In this document: in pieces, positions 1 to 34,048 of the stretch
Numbering within the stretch: position 1 is the first letter of the stretch
How the letters are laid out: every line of letters starts with the position of its first letter
Origin: Corydoras sp. C115
Lineage: Eukaryota > Chordata > Actinopteri > Siluriformes > Callichthyidae
NCBI GenBank assembly: GCA_019802505.1
Contig: JAFMOC010000090.1
Location: 129,001 to 193,000, forward strand
DNA: 64,000 nucleotides
Direction of reading: 5' to 3'
Translations under genes and position numbers: made by a program
Notes under the pieces: model-generated
What the model saw: only the letters and a program-made list of their open reading frames with translations
What the model was told of the DNA's origin: nothing
Databases searched by the model: none

Positions 1-284
1 GGGTCGCGGTGGGGTTCCCCATGCCCATCCAGGGGAGAACGTCTCGGGCGCTGGGCAGATACACCCAGGACAGGGCGCCAATCCATCGCTGGGTACACAC
101 TCACACATTCAAACACACTCTATATGGGGCAATTTAGAGAACTCAATTAACTTGATCCATGTTTTTGGACTGTGGGAGGAAACCCACGGGGAGAACATGG
201 AAACTCCACCCAGATGGGGATTTGAACCGGGAATCCCTAGCGCTGAGAGGAGAACATGCTAAACCACTAAGCCACCGTGCCGCC
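1..284 (-). mobile_element. SINE-A (minus), cut by window start
   Basis: SINE-A is the dominant repeat here. Full copies are about 345 bp with a tRNA-like head (A box TGGCTTAGTGGTTAGCACG, B box GGTTCGAATCC), a body containing CCTCCCACAGTCCAAAAACA and CCCAGCGATGGATTGGCG, and a tail GATAAAGCGGGAGATAATG followed by (TGAA)n or (TGGA)n. This copy lacks its tail. Confidence 0.85.
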
Positions 285-551
285 CTCATCTCATTATCTT
301 CCACTTAATCCTACTAGGGTTGTGGGGAGAAGGGTTCTTTATGCCCATTTAGTGGAGAACGTTTGGGTCGCTGGGCAGATACATCGTTGGGCACATACAC
401 GGAATATACAATATATAGGGGCAATTCAGAGCAGCCAATTCACACAGTTCAAAAGCATGAATTCAAGGTATATTTCCCCTATATAGTGTGTGTGAGTGTG
501 CACAGTATTAGATGGGTTGGGTGGATCTGCCCCTGTATAGTGTGTATATAC

Positions 552-622
<71 letters not shown>

Positions 623-875
623 CGCCCAGCAATAGACTGATGCCCTGTTTTTAGTGTATCTGCCCAGCGCTCAATACTAGTATAATCCAATACTAGGGTC
701 ATGCGAGGGGTTCCCCATGCCCTTCCAGGGGAGAACATTTTAAGCACTGGGCAGATACACCCAAAACAGGGCGCCAAGTATCACTAAGCAACGTTCTCCC
801 CGGATGGGCGTGGGGTACCCCGCACGTGACCCTATTATAGGAGTAAGGAGAAGATAATTGCTGGCTGACTGATGT
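285..875. repeat. Diverged SINE-A pieces in both orientations with (TG)n
   Basis: Old minus-strand copy 287-470. Broken plus-strand body 470-695 expanded by (TG)n at 552-625. Minus fragment 697-775 and plus-strand 3' end 791-872. Confidence 0.65.
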
Positions 876-1232
876 GTCAGAGGGTGGCTTAGTGGTTGGC
901 ATGTTCTCCTCTCAGAGCTAGGGATTTCCGGTTCGATTCCCAATCAGGGTGGAGATTCCATGTTCTCCCGGTGTCTGCGTGGGTTTCCTCCGGGTTCTCC
1001 GGTTTCCTCTCACAGTCCAAAAACATGGATCAAGTCAATTGAGTTCTCCAAATTGCCCCATATAGAGTGTGTTTCTGTGAGTGAGTGTGTGCCCAGCGAT
1101 GGATTGGCGCCCTGTCCTGGGTCTATCTGCCCAGCGCCCGAAACGTTCTCCCCTGGATGGGCATGGGGAACCCCATCGCCACCCTAGTAGGGGATGAAGC
1201 GGAAGATGATGGCTGGATGATGTGTCCGAGGT
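876..1232 (+). mobile_element. SINE-A (plus)
   Basis: Full length with head GTGGCTTAGTGGTTGGCATG and B box GGTTCGATTCCC; tail GATGAAGCGGAAGATGATGG. Confidence 0.85.
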
Positions 1233-1284
1233 TGCGTAGTTATTACATACTATGCTACTTAAACTCCTAATACTTCTTAAACAA

Positions 1285-2432
1285 ACGTTCTCCTCTCAGC
1301 GCTAGGGATTCCCGGTTCGAATCCCCATCTGGGTGGAGTTTCCATGTTCTCCCCGTGTCTGCGTGGGTTTCCTCCGGGTTCTCCGGTTTCCTCCCACAGT
1401 CCAAAAACATGGCTCAAGGTCAATTGAGTTCTCCAAATTGCCCCATATAGAGTGTGTCTGTGTGAATGAGTGAGTGTGTGCCCAGCGATGGATTGGCGCC
1501 CTGTCCTGGGTGTATCTGCCCAGCGCCCGAAACCTTCTCCCCTGGATGGGAGTTTCCATGTTCTCCCGGTGTCCGCGTGGGTTTCCTCCGGCTTCTCCAG
1601 TTTCCTCCCACAGTCCAAAAACATGGCTCAAGGTCAATTGAGTTCTCCAAATTGCCCCATATAGACTGTGTGTGTGTGTGTAAATAGAGTGTGTGCCCAG
1701 TGATGGATTGGCACCCTGTCCTGGGTCTATCTGCCCAGCGCCCGAAACCTTCTCCCCTGGATGGGAGTTTCCATGTTCTCCCGGTGTCCGCGTGGGTTTC
1801 CTCCGGGTTCTCCGGTTTCCTCCCACAGTCCAAAAACATGGCTCAAGGTCAATTGAGTTCTCCAAATTGCCCCATATAGAGTGTGTGTGAGTGAGTGTGT
1901 GCCCAGCGATGGATTGGCACCCTGTCCTGGGTGTATCTGCCCAGCACCCGAAACCTTCTCCCCTGGATGGGAGTTTCCATGTTCTCCCGGTGTCCGCGTG
2001 GGTTTCCTCCGGGTTCTCCGGTTTCCTCCCACAGTCCAAAAACATGGCTCAAGGTCAATTGAGTTCTCCTAATTGCCCCATATAGAGTGTGTGTGTGAGT
2101 GAGTGTGTGCCCAGCGATGGATTGGCGCCCTGTGCTGGGTGTATCTGCCCAGCGCCCGACACCTTCTCCCCTGGGTGGGAGTTTCCATGTTCTCCCGGTG
2201 TCCGCGTGGGTTTCCTCCGGGTTCTCCGGTTTCCTCCCACAGTCCAAAAACATGGCTCAAGGTCAATTGAGTTCTCCAAATTGCCCTATATAGAGTGTGT
2301 GTGAGTGAGTGTGTGCCCAGCGATGGATTGGCGCCCTGTGCTGGGTCTATCTGCCCAGCGCCCGAAACGTTCTCCCATGGATGGGCATGGGGAACCCCAA
2401 TAGAGGATAAAGTGGAAGATAATGGATGGATG
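1285..2432 (+). repeat. SINE-A whose body is tandemly repeated about five times
   Basis: The head is truncated at 1285. GAGTTTCCATGTTCTCC recurs at about 1335, 1551, 1766, 1972 and 2180, a period of 206-216 bp. A single tail follows (GATAAAGTGGAAGATAATGG). Unit junctions read CCTGGATGGGAGTTTCC, joining the 3' CTGGATGG of one unit to the GGTGGAGTTTCC of the next. Confidence 0.9.
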
Positions 2433-2599
2433 GATGGTTTTATATGGTACTGGCAACCTCCACCCGGTTCAGCTCGGTTGCCAGTGCTGTTCACATGTCG
2501 GGTGGGAGTGTCAGGTTCGTCGGTGGCCGCTGAAAACATCCGGTTCACGTTTCGCAGTGAAAACAAACCCGGTTAACCTTTAACTCCGTCTGTCTGTGT

Positions 2600-2708
2600 T
2601 TCCAGCTCGAGTCGCTTTTAATCTCGAGAACTTTTAATCTGTGCCTTTAATCTGGAGCTGATTCGATTCGACAGCATCGGGATTAAAGGGCGCAGCGGTT
2701 CTGTTTGG
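2600..2708 (+). promoter_or_regulatory. btbd9: Probable 5' untranslated exon and promoter region of BTBD9
   Basis: The stretch 2433-3310 is the only repeat-poor sequence upstream of BTBD9. A good 5' splice donor (TTTGG followed by GTAAGAC) lies at 2708/2709, and the first coding exon has an acceptor only 8 bp before its ATG, so an upstream untranslated exon is required. The sequence before the donor is moderately GC rich. The exon start cannot be read from sequence, so the left edge is arbitrary. Confidence 0.5.
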
Positions 2709-3310
2709 GTAAGACCGAATTGGCTCTGTGCGTTGTTTTCGGGCTTAAATGCACCGTTTTAAACCTTTAATTTAATTTAATTTAATTACCTCATTGTGTT
2801 CGGGTCCATAATATCACGGCAGACATTGTTTGTTAGTTGTAGTTTAGTGGGATGTTTTAATCCAGCGGTATTACACCGAGCTTCGTTGCTAACGATGACA
2901 CGCTAACGCGGTAGCACTCTTTAAAGCAGCTTCAGGGCTTTTTAAATATTGTCTTTGTGTTTATATTGTCATTTTTTAACGACGTAGCTTTAACTGCTGT
3001 GTGAAAACCTGGCGATAAGAACATATTTAAAGATAAAGAACAAATAGAAAGACAAACGTCACTCCTGTGTTTGTTAGCGTTTGCGCACCAACTCGTGCTC
3101 ACTTAATAACCCAGAAAAATGCCATGCGAATCTCGACATTACAACCATAGATTGCGTTAATTCACGTTTTAAAGTCTGAAATATGATTTATTGTATATTT
3201 TTTCTGCTATTATATATAGATTAGTCAAACTGATACCATGCTGTTATCTCGGCTGCTGCCGTTAGGGGTCGCTACAGCGCGAATAGCGTTAAGTCACTGA
3301 AGATCTTATC
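2709..3310. other. Unique sequence, start of BTBD9 intron 1
   Basis: No repeat family or reading frame recognised. The 48 bp at 3121-3168 reappear in the SINE tandem array that follows. Confidence 0.6.
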
Positions 3311-3976
3311 TCATGAGCATGTTCTCCAAGCCCATCTAGGGGAGAACGTTTTGGTTGCAGGGCAGATACACCCAGAATAGGGTGCCAATCCATCACTGGG
3401 CACACAGATACACTCTATATGGGGCATTTTGGAGTCTTCGATTGACCTTGATGCATGGTTTTGGATGCATGTTTTGCCATGTGAATTTGGGCATTACAAC
3501 CATAGATTGTGTTAATTTACGTTCTCCATGCCCATATAGGGGAGAACATTTTGGGTGCAGGGCAGATACACCCAGGATAGGGTGCCAATCCTTCACTGGG
3601 CACACAGACACACTCTATATGGGGCATTTTGGAGACTTCAATTGACCTTGATGCATGTTTTGCCATGTGAATTTGGGCATTACAACCATAGATTGTGTTA
3701 ATTTACGTTCTCCATGCCCATATAGGGGAGAACGTTTTGGGTGCGGGGCAGATACACCCAGGATAGGGTGCCAATCCATCACTGGGCACACAGATACTCT
3801 ATATGGGGCATTTTGGAGTATTCAATTGACCTCGATGCATGTTTTTGGACTGTGGGAGGAAATCGGAGAACCCGGAGGAAACCCATGGGAACATGGGGAG
3901 AACAAGGAAACTCCACCCAGATTGGGATTCGAACTGGGAATCCCCAGCGCTGAGAGGAGAACATGCTAACCACTCC
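3311..3976 (-). repeat. SINE-A (minus) with three partial units and captured local sequence
   Basis: Three copies of the SINE-A 3' half (GGGGAGAACGTTTTGG...) begin near 3342, 3538 and 3724. They are separated by a passenger containing CATTACAACCATAGATTG. Only the last unit continues into the SINE head. Confidence 0.8.
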
Positions 3977-4172
3977 ATGGCTACTCTAAATTGCCCCTAT
4001 CTGCGCTGGCTCTATTGTGTCTATATGTTTGTGTCCGGCATTGGATTGGCATCCTGTCCTGGGTGTATCTGCGCGGCACCCGAAATGTTCTCCCCTAGAT
4101 GGGCATGGAGAACCCACCCCCACCCCCATGACCCTAGTAGAGTATAAAGCAGAAAATAATAAAATGAGATGA
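3977..4172 (+). mobile_element. Diverged SINE-A 3' half (plus)
   Basis: From CTCTAAATTGCCCC to a diverged tail AAAGCAGAAAATAATAAAATG. Confidence 0.6.
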
Positions 4173-4185
4173 GAACTTAAGATGG

Positions 4186-4529
4186 CAGCACGGTGGCTTA
4201 GTGGTTAGCACGTTCGCCTCTCAGCGCTAGGGATTCCCGGTTCGAATCCCCATCTGGGTGGAGTTTCCATGTTCTCCCCGTGTCCGCGTGGGTTTCCTCC
4301 GGGTTCTCCGGTTTCCTCCCACAGTCCAAAAACATGGATCAAGTCAATTGAATTCTCCAAATTGCCCCATATAGAGTGTGTCTGTGTGAGTGAGTGTGTG
4401 CCCAGCGATGGATTGGCGCCCTGTCCTGGGTCTATCTGCCCAGCGCCCGAGACGTTCTCCCCTGGATGGGCATGGGGAACCCCACCGCGACCCTAATAGA
4501 GGATAAAGCGGGAGATAATGAATGAATGA
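4186..4529 (+). mobile_element. SINE-A (plus) with 17-bp target duplication
   Basis: Full length. ATGAGAACTTAAGATGG occurs at 4169-4185 and 4530-4546. The long, exact duplication shows insertion by LINE-type target-primed reverse transcription. Confidence 0.93.
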
Positions 4530-4587
4530 ATGAGAACTTAAGATGGATTTCTTCCAGAGGCACTTGGTTTAATTAAAATTAAAAAGA

Positions 4588-4660
4588 TAAGGGTGGGGGT
4601 TAGTATTAAATGGGGGTTAGTAATAAATGGGGGTTAGTAATAAATGGGGGTTAGTAATAA
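4588..4660 (+). repeat. 17-bp minisatellite, four copies
   Basis: Unit GGGGGTTAGTAATAAAT, ending about 50 bp before the acceptor of the first BTBD9 coding exon. Confidence 0.8.
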
Positions 4661-4715
4661 AGGTATAAACCTCATCTGTGTTCTGGTCTTGACCTCGACT
4701 CTTCACAGGTCGGCC

Positions 4716-14222
<9,507 letters not shown>

Positions 14223-14882
14223 GAACTCAACTCAAGTTTGCGCCGTGACCCGTAATCCGTGTAAGCGCTTATGAAGTAGGTTTGTGTTCCTATGTTTTGT
14301 GCTGCAAATAATATATTATTTATAATGAAATACCGACAGTAGTGCTAACAGTGGGGTTCTAATATTTATAAAGACGTCCTGTATAATATGCACTTATTGT
14401 GTTTGTTTCGTCCAAACAAATACAGTACCGGTCAAAAGTTTGGACTCACGTCCGCTTATCAAACCATTGTTTGGTCAGGTCGGGATTTAAATTTAATCTA
14501 CATGGGATTGAAAATGACTTTAATTAATCAATTCTTCATCTCCCAACCCTGTGATACTACAGTTAATACATGCCTCAATTGATTAACATTAACAAACCTA
14601 CTATATTTTATTTCATTCGTGAGTGTTAACAAGGAGCGCAATTTGCACAGGGTGCTATTTTGGCAATACGCCAACACGTTTGGCTTGTGAATTTGAGTCT
14701 AATGGACTATTCAGCACACATTAATAATAGCTACATCATAACGACAAAAGTTTAAAGATCCCCTTTAGATCACTCAATTCTGCTGGTTTATTTGGTTCAC
14801 TTTGGTTGCTGCAGATGTAGAAAAACCATACATGCCTATCCAACAGTTTGGGGAAGGCCTTGTTTTGTTTTAGCATGACCCT
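14223..14882 (+). other. BTBD9 3' untranslated region and flank
   Basis: No canonical AATAAA seen soon after the stop. 14423-14456 holds an isolated MITE-T end (GTACCGGTCAAAAGTTTGG). The rest is unrecognised. Confidence 0.5.
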
Positions 14883-16860
14883 GCCCCAGTGATTAAAGAT
14901 GGTTGGGCCACATGAACACACATTTGGAATGAACTAGAAGAGATTGTGAGTCAGGTCCCTTTGTGTAATAGCAGACCTACAGGTGATCTTGTGGATGAAG
15001 GAGCAATAATCCCCCCAAAAAAGAGCATTACCGGTAAATTAGAAGCTGGTGTAGGTGCAAATAATGAGCCATTACTGGGGCTTCTGTAGGTTTAAATGTT
15101 GGGGTTTCAGTGTGTGTGTCTCTTGCCACCAGGTGTTTCAATATTTTGTCCTTATGATGCAGCCAGACGCCCCAAACCCCCTCCCGAAACCATAAAGCCT
15201 TGGATTTTAACTTCCGCAGTATGAAGTTCAATGCACCTTCTGTTCAAATCAAATTTTGTAGCGATTCTTGGAACGAATGTATGTGACTAAACACATTCAC
15301 ATGGCTGCCCCAGTGATTAAAGATGGTTGGGCCTCATGAAAACACATTAATAGCAGACCTACAGGTGGTCTTGTGGATGAAGGAGCAATAATTCCAAAAA
15401 AAAAAGAGCATTAACGGTAAATTAGAAGCTGGTATAGGTGCAAATAATGAGCCATTACTGCGGCTTCTGTAGGTTTAAATGTTGGGGTTTCCGTGTGTGT
15501 TGGGCTCCTCATATAGATTCAACACAAAGTCTTTCCGTACATGTAATTTACAAGCAATTAATTCAGGGGGCAATTAGAATCTCCACTATCAGCATGTCTG
15601 GCATATTGTCCTTATGATGCAGCCAGACGCCCCAAACCCCCTCCCGAAACCATAAAGCCTTGGATTTTAACTTCCGCAGTATAAAGTTCAATGCATCTTC
15701 TGTTCGAATCTAATTTTGTAGCGATTTTTGGAACGAAAGTACGTAACTAAACACACTCACATGGCTGCCCCAGAGATTAAAGATGGTTGGGCCTCATGAA
15801 AACACATTTGGGATGAACTAGAAGAGATTGTGAGTCAGGTCCCTTTGTGTAATAGCACACCTACAGGTGATCTTGTGGATGAAGGAGCAATAATTAAAAA
15901 AAAGAGCATTAACGGTAAATTAGAAGCTGGTATAGGTGCAAATAATGAGCCATTACTGCGGCTTCTGTAGGTTTAAATGTTGGGGTTTCCGTGTGTGTGT
16001 TGGTCTCCTCATATAGATTCAACACAAAGTCTTTCCCCACATGTAATTTACAAGCAATTAATTCAAGGGGCAATTAGAATCTCCACTATCAGCATGTCTG
16101 GTATGGGAACCAAACCCAGGACTTTTGCTCTTGCCACCAGTTGTTTCAATATATCGTCCTTATGATGCAGCCAGACGCCCCAAACCCCCTCCCAAAACCA
16201 TAAAGCCTTGGATTTTAACTTCCGCAGTATAAAGTTCAATGCATCTTCTGTTTGAATCTAATTTTGTAGCGATTCTTGGAACTAAAGTACATAACTAAAC
16301 ACATTCACATGGCTGCCCCAGAGATTAACGATGGTTGGGCCTCATGAAAACACATTTGGGATGAACTAGAAGAGATTGTGAGTCAGGTCCCTTTGTGTAA
16401 TAGCAGACCTACAGGTGCAAATACCGGTACCGGTAAATTAGAAGCTGGTATAGATGCAAATAATGAGTCATTACTGAGGCTTCTGTAGGTTTAAATGTTG
16501 GGGTTTCCGTGTGTGTGTTGGTCTCCTCATATAGATTCAACACAAAGTCTTTCCCTACATGTAATTTACAAGCAATTAATTCAAGGGGCAATTAGAATCT
16601 ACACTATCGGCATGTCTTTGGGATATGGGAGGAAACCCGGAGTAACCGGGAATCAAACCCAGGACTTTTGCTCTTGCCACCAGGTGTTTCAATATTTTGT
16701 CCTTATGATGAAGCCAGACGCCCCAAACCCCCTCCCAAAACCATAAAGCCTTGGATTTTAACTTCCACAGTATAAAGTTCAATGCACCTTCTGTTTGAAT
16801 CTAATTTTGTAGCGATTCTTGGAACGAATGTACATGACTAAACACACTCACACCGACACC
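14883..16860. repeat. Large tandem repeat, four copies of a 430-550 bp unit
   Basis: Units starting CCCCAG(T/A)GATTAAAGATGG at about 14883, 15309, 15767 and 16316. Each contains CTACAGGTGATCTTGTGGAT (partly lost in the last), AAATGTTGGGGTTTC and CATAAAGCCTTGGATTTTAA. Length differences come from internal deletions. The last unit keeps GGGAGGAAACCCGGAG, a SINE-like fragment. No coding frame. Confidence 0.88.
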
Positions 16861-17291
16861 TAACGTTCACCTTCAGAACTTTCTTTCTGGGTGCTTTATT
16901 CCAATGTCAAATCGTTCGAAAGTATATTTTCTATAGCAGATCTTACCTTTTGAAGAAAACCGTTGATGCCACAGAGGCCGCGCTTTAATAGAACGTTGGG
17001 ATTTAATTTTCTTTTTGTTTGTTATGAGTGAGTCATGATGATCAGTTTATTTAATAATAGCCCTGTACACCGTCAAGGCCATTGTAATGTTAATGCCACT
17101 ATATGTATTGCAATGGCATGGCACCGATCACAGTGCACTATAGACCCACTAAAGGTACAGATGTACTCACTCATTCTTGTTTTTCCTTTGTTTTGGCTTG
17201 TAAATGATCTTTTTGATGTTGCTTATGAAAAGTAAGATATTTAAAAGCATGTTCTCATCCTAAAGAAATCAATAGTATGACTTTTGTTTTG

Positions 17292-17328
<37 letters not shown>

Positions 17329-17871
17329 GGTTTTCATTTGTAAGGAAATGTCGAATGCACAAGCCACAGACAGATTTTCGTCTTTGCCACTGTGACTGGT
17401 GGAAGTTGAATCATTTGTATTAAATCTCCTTATAACTGAACTGTGTTTAATTTTATATGTGAGTCTTAACGATGTAGCGCTTATTGCAATCTCACACCCC
17501 ACCAACAGTCTATTTTCACAGCTTCCATCTGCGTCATTTAAATAGCAACGCTGCTTGTGAGTATATCTAACCCGATGGGCGTGGCCATCTCGAAATAAGG
17601 TGTGTTAAGGTACATTTCTGACATGTTGCCATCTTGGTGACTGGGAAACCCAGTCAGAAGTCGGTCGCTATCTTGGTGCTGAATCATCAACACGGGCGCG
17701 TGTCCAACGCCACGGAACGCTATTTAATTTGCATATTAAAATAGTAAACATAGGTATTTAGCTGGAAAAATGGGATGGGTCCCAATTTGTGTCCTCTCGC
17801 TTGGCAGCATGGAGCAGTCTCCAATATTACAGGTATAGTACCAGTCCAAACTTTCTTACAGCACTTAAGGA
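16861..17871. other. Intergenic sequence between BTBD9 and MLH1 3' ends
   Basis: Mostly unrecognised. A T-run of about 35 lies at 17291-17327. A MITE-T-like end (ATAGTACCAGTCCAAAC) is near 17834. Confidence 0.5.
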
Positions 17872-17877
17872 TTTATT
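17872..17877 (-). other. mlh1: Candidate polyadenylation signal for MLH1
   Basis: AATAAA on the minus strand (TTTATT as printed), 137 bp beyond the MLH1 stop codon, in sequence without a recognised repeat on the gene side. Position and spacing fit a short 3' untranslated region. No transcript evidence. Confidence 0.4.
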
Positions 17878-18013
17878 ACTAAAGAATTGCTCATTAACGA
17901 CCCCATCTCGTTTTAACTTTCAGTTGATGCGGAAGACGTCGTCGTCGACGATCAGAAGGTACGATGTAAATCGGTGTTTGTGAAATGGCATCGCTGGGAT
18001 TCCACGCCGTGGT

Positions 18014-30683
<12,670 letters not shown>

Positions 30684-30930
30684 TCCGGTGCACGGCGCTC
30701 TGATAAAACAGCCACGTTACTATTTTATTTTAACCCCTGAAGATGTGAATTTTTAGGCGGTGTAAATATTTATGGCTCCTGGCTGAGTACAAACAGCCGC
30801 GAAAGCTGCGCCTCGTTCCTCCAATCAGAGGCCAGGAATGACGGGACGTGTCTCAAATCACTCTGTCGGTACTACAGAGTGCACTAGTTAGGAAGCCTAA
30901 AAGGGCAAATCCGTCTTCCCTAACTGATAT
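30684..30930 (-). promoter_or_regulatory. mlh1: Probable MLH1 promoter / 5' leader
   Basis: Repeat-free, locally GC-rich sequence directly upstream of the MLH1 ATG, then a SINE-A. No TATA box seen. No divergent EPM2AIP1-like frame, unlike mammals. Confidence 0.45.
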
Positions 30931-31254
30931 ACATTCATTCATTCATTATCTCCCGCTTTATCCTCTATTAGGGTCGCGGTGGGGTTCCCCATGCCCATCC
31001 AGGGGAGAACGTCTCGGGCGCTGGGCAGATAGACCCAGGACAGGGCGCCAATCCATCGCTGGGCACACAGACACACTCTATATGAGGCAATTTTGAGAAT
31101 CCATGTTTTTGGACTGTGGGAGGAAACCGGAGAACCCGGAGGAAACCCACGCGGACACGTGGAGAACATGGAAACTCCACCCAGATGGGGATTCGAACCG
31201 GGAATCCCTAGTGCTGAGAGGAGAACATGCTAACCACTAAGCCAGCGTTCCGCC
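30931..31254 (-). mobile_element. SINE-A (minus)
   Basis: Near-matching flanks TCCCTAACTGATA and TCCGTAACTGATA fit a target duplication. Confidence 0.9.
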
Positions 31255-31374
31255 CTCCGTAACTGATAAAATAAGATAAACCTTTATTGGTCCCACAAAT
31301 GTTTCTCAGCAGCAAAAGTGACAGTAACTCAGAAAGTTAAAGATACATTTAATATATCTATTAAGATGTTGTTG

Positions 31375-31723
31375 TGGCGGCACGGGGGCTTAGTGGTTAG
31401 CACGTTCTCCTCTCGGCGCTAGGGATTCCTGGTTCGAATCCCCATCTGGGTGGAGTTTCCATGTTCTCCCCGTGTCCGCGTGGGTTTCCTCCGGGTTCTC
31501 CGGTTTCCTCCCTCAGTCGAAAAACATGGATCAAGTCAATTGAGTTCTCCAAATTGCCCCATATAGAGTGTGTCTGTGTGAGTGAGTGTGTGCCCAGCGA
31601 TGGATTGGCGCCCTGTCCTGGGTCTATCTACCCAGCGCCCGAGACGTTCTCCCCTGGATGGGCATGGGGAACCCCACCGTGACCCTAGTAGAGGATAAAT
31701 TGGGAGATAATGAATGAATGAAA
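31375..31723 (+). mobile_element. SINE-A (plus)
   Basis: Target duplication AAGATGTTGTTG (31363-31374, 31724-31735). Confidence 0.92.
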
Positions 31724-31765
31724 AAGATGTTGTTGTTAAATTGCATTTAATAAAATATACTACTG

Positions 31766-32121
31766 GGTGGCACGGTGGCTTAGTGATTAGCATGTTCTCC
31801 TCTCAGCGCTAGGGATTCCTGGTTCAAATCCCAATCTGGGTGGAAGTTCCATGTTCTCCCCGTGTCTGCGTGGGTTTCCTCCGGGTTCTCCGGTTTCCTC
31901 CCACAGTCCAAAAAACATGGGTCAAGGTCAACTGAATTCTCCAAATTGCCCCATATAGAGTGTGTCTGTGTGAGTGAGTGTGTGCCCAGCGATGGATTGG
32001 CGCCCTGTCCTGGGTGTATCTGCCCAGCGCCCGAGACGCTCTCCCCTGGATGGGCATGGGTAACCCCCCCCCCGCGACCCTAATAGAGGATAAAGTGGAA
32101 GATAATGAATGATTGAATGAA
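31766..32121 (+). mobile_element. SINE-A (plus)
   Basis: Full length, tail with one interrupted (TGAA) unit. Confidence 0.9.
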
Positions 32122-32889
32122 AGTCTAGATAACGGACTGGTGCTTAAATTATTTGTTAGTTGATACTAATTTTAATCTTAGATGCCCCTGCGGCTGTCAT
32201 TTTTAGGTGTTGGGATAAGATCAGTAAATGTTCGATGCGATTGTTTGTCGCCACCTAGTGATGAAGTTATAGAACTGCTTTTTTGAACGGCAATTCCTTC
32301 AATGGCAATGGAGAACATGTAAACGCCACACAGAGTAAAATACCACATCAGCTCTGAGACGTGTTACGTTTCATAAAAAACGGTCAGAAGTCGGTGGTTT
32401 CATTCCAAAATAATTTAATGCGTTTTACTGAATAGACTGTAAAATATCAAACAATGAAAATATCCCCCGAGAGCTCTGCCCGAAGTCCTCTCGTTCGTCC
32501 ATTTAAGTCCTTCAGGAGGGCGTGACCTGCTTCTTCTGTGTGTGCGCCCCCTCCAGACAACAGTCTTTGTTCATGTGTACGTTCACCAAAACATCTCTAT
32601 CTTCAAACCCATCTGGTCCTGCTTCCTGCCTTCTCTTAGGGCATGAACTTAAGACCTGTTTCTATTGACTGTCCCATTGTTCAAATTTCTCCCGCTCATC
32701 TTGCGAGATATTGTGGGAATGAATATTGGACCATGAAAGACCATGAATATTGTGGGACCAGATATTCATGGTCTTTCATACACTAATTCCACCATTGACA
32801 TTTCATCAGTATCTTGCAACAGTTCATCAGTTGATCAATCCATCGGGAATTACTAAATATTGTTTCAGAGTATTAAAAAACCTTACAGA
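32122..32889. other. Intergenic sequence, nothing recognised
   Basis: AT-rich; a short imperfect inverted pair of TATTCATGGTC-like motifs near 32720-32775. No frame of note. Confidence 0.5.
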
Positions 32890-33120
32890 CGACAGAGGAG
32901 CAGTCTTATGCTTGTGGCTGAGGAACCAGCCGTGAAACCTGAGGGTCCCGGGTTTGATTTCCGGTCCCACCAAGGACTATGACTGAAGTGCCTTTGGGCA
33001 AGACACCAAACCCCAGTTACTCCCTGGGTGCTGTGTACAGAACTCCCCACCACTTCCCCACCCACTTCACTAAGTGTGTGTATGTATGTATATATATATG
33101 TATGTATATAATGTATGTAT

Positions 33121-33148
33121 ATAAAGCGGGAGATAATGAATGAATGAA

Positions 33149-33214
<66 letters not shown>

Positions 33215-33242
33215 TTCATTCATTCATTATCTCCCGCTTTAT
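33121..33242. repeat. About 122-bp palindrome: SINE-A tail, (TA)n, inverted SINE-A tail
   Basis: The 32 bp 33121-33152 (ATAAAGCGGGAGATAATG... plus (TGAA)n) is the exact reverse complement of 33211-33242. The (TA)n between is self-complementary. Confidence 0.9.
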
Positions 33243-33557
33243 CCTCTATTAGGGTCGCGGTGGGGTTCCCCATGCCCATCCAGGGGAGAACGTCTCGGGC
33301 GCTGGGCAGATAGACCCAGGACAGGGCGCCAATCCATCGCTGGGCACACACTCACTCACACAGACACACTATATGGGGCAATTTTGAAAATTCAATTGAC
33401 TTGATCCATGTTTTTGGACTGTGGGAGGAAACCGGAGAACCCGGAGGAAACCCACGCAGACACGGGGAGAACATGGAAACTCCACCCAGATGGGGATTCG
33501 AACCGGGAATCCCTAGCGCTGAGAGGCAAACGTGCTAACCACTAAGCCACCGTGCCG
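33211..33557 (-). mobile_element. SINE-A (minus) inside (TA)n
   Basis: Full length, (TA)n on both sides. Confidence 0.9.
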
Positions 33558-33585
33558 CTATATATATATATATATATATGTATAG

Positions 33586-33616
<31 letters not shown>

Positions 33617-33670
33617 GGTTTCACTGCACTGATGGGTAAAATGTGGAGGGCACATTCCTCTGTGTGTAAA

Positions 33671-34048
33671 TACAGTAGGCAACATAGACGACCTGCACCA
33701 CCACATCGTGGTTGTCCATCATAAGTTTCATTAAAATAGCTGTAGATTTGTTTTCCCTGCTTCTTTGTGCTGCACTGAAAAGTGCTTTCGAACAGAGGAC
33801 TCATACTTACAGCTTTTTGTACCTTTCCAAATCTGGACTCATACAGGACTTCAGCAGTACCCTGTAATAACGCTGCAGTTATTCCCAGAACATGAAATTA
33901 CAGACACACCCCTCCTCCCCACCCTCAGTGATGAAGCCCAGCAGTATGCTTTACAGAGTGTCCCACCAGACCCGGTTGTAAAATCTGTCCTTGCATTTTG
34001 ACGTTACTCAGTGAATTCAGTTGAATGGAAAAGTTTAAACATGTTTGA
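33671..34048. other. Intergenic sequence, nothing recognised
   Basis: No repeat family or convincing frame. Confidence 0.4.

Larger units (their letters stand above)
32890..33670 (+). mobile_element. SINE-B copy, split by (TA)n and SINE-A sequence
   Basis: The head has GGGTTTGATTTCCGG and the body GACTGAAGTGCCTTTGGGC, to about 33090. The 3' part (TGTGTGGGTTTCACTGCACTG) resumes near 33600. The middle (33121-33558) is a SINE-A tail, (TA)n and a full SINE-A. Confidence 0.6.
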
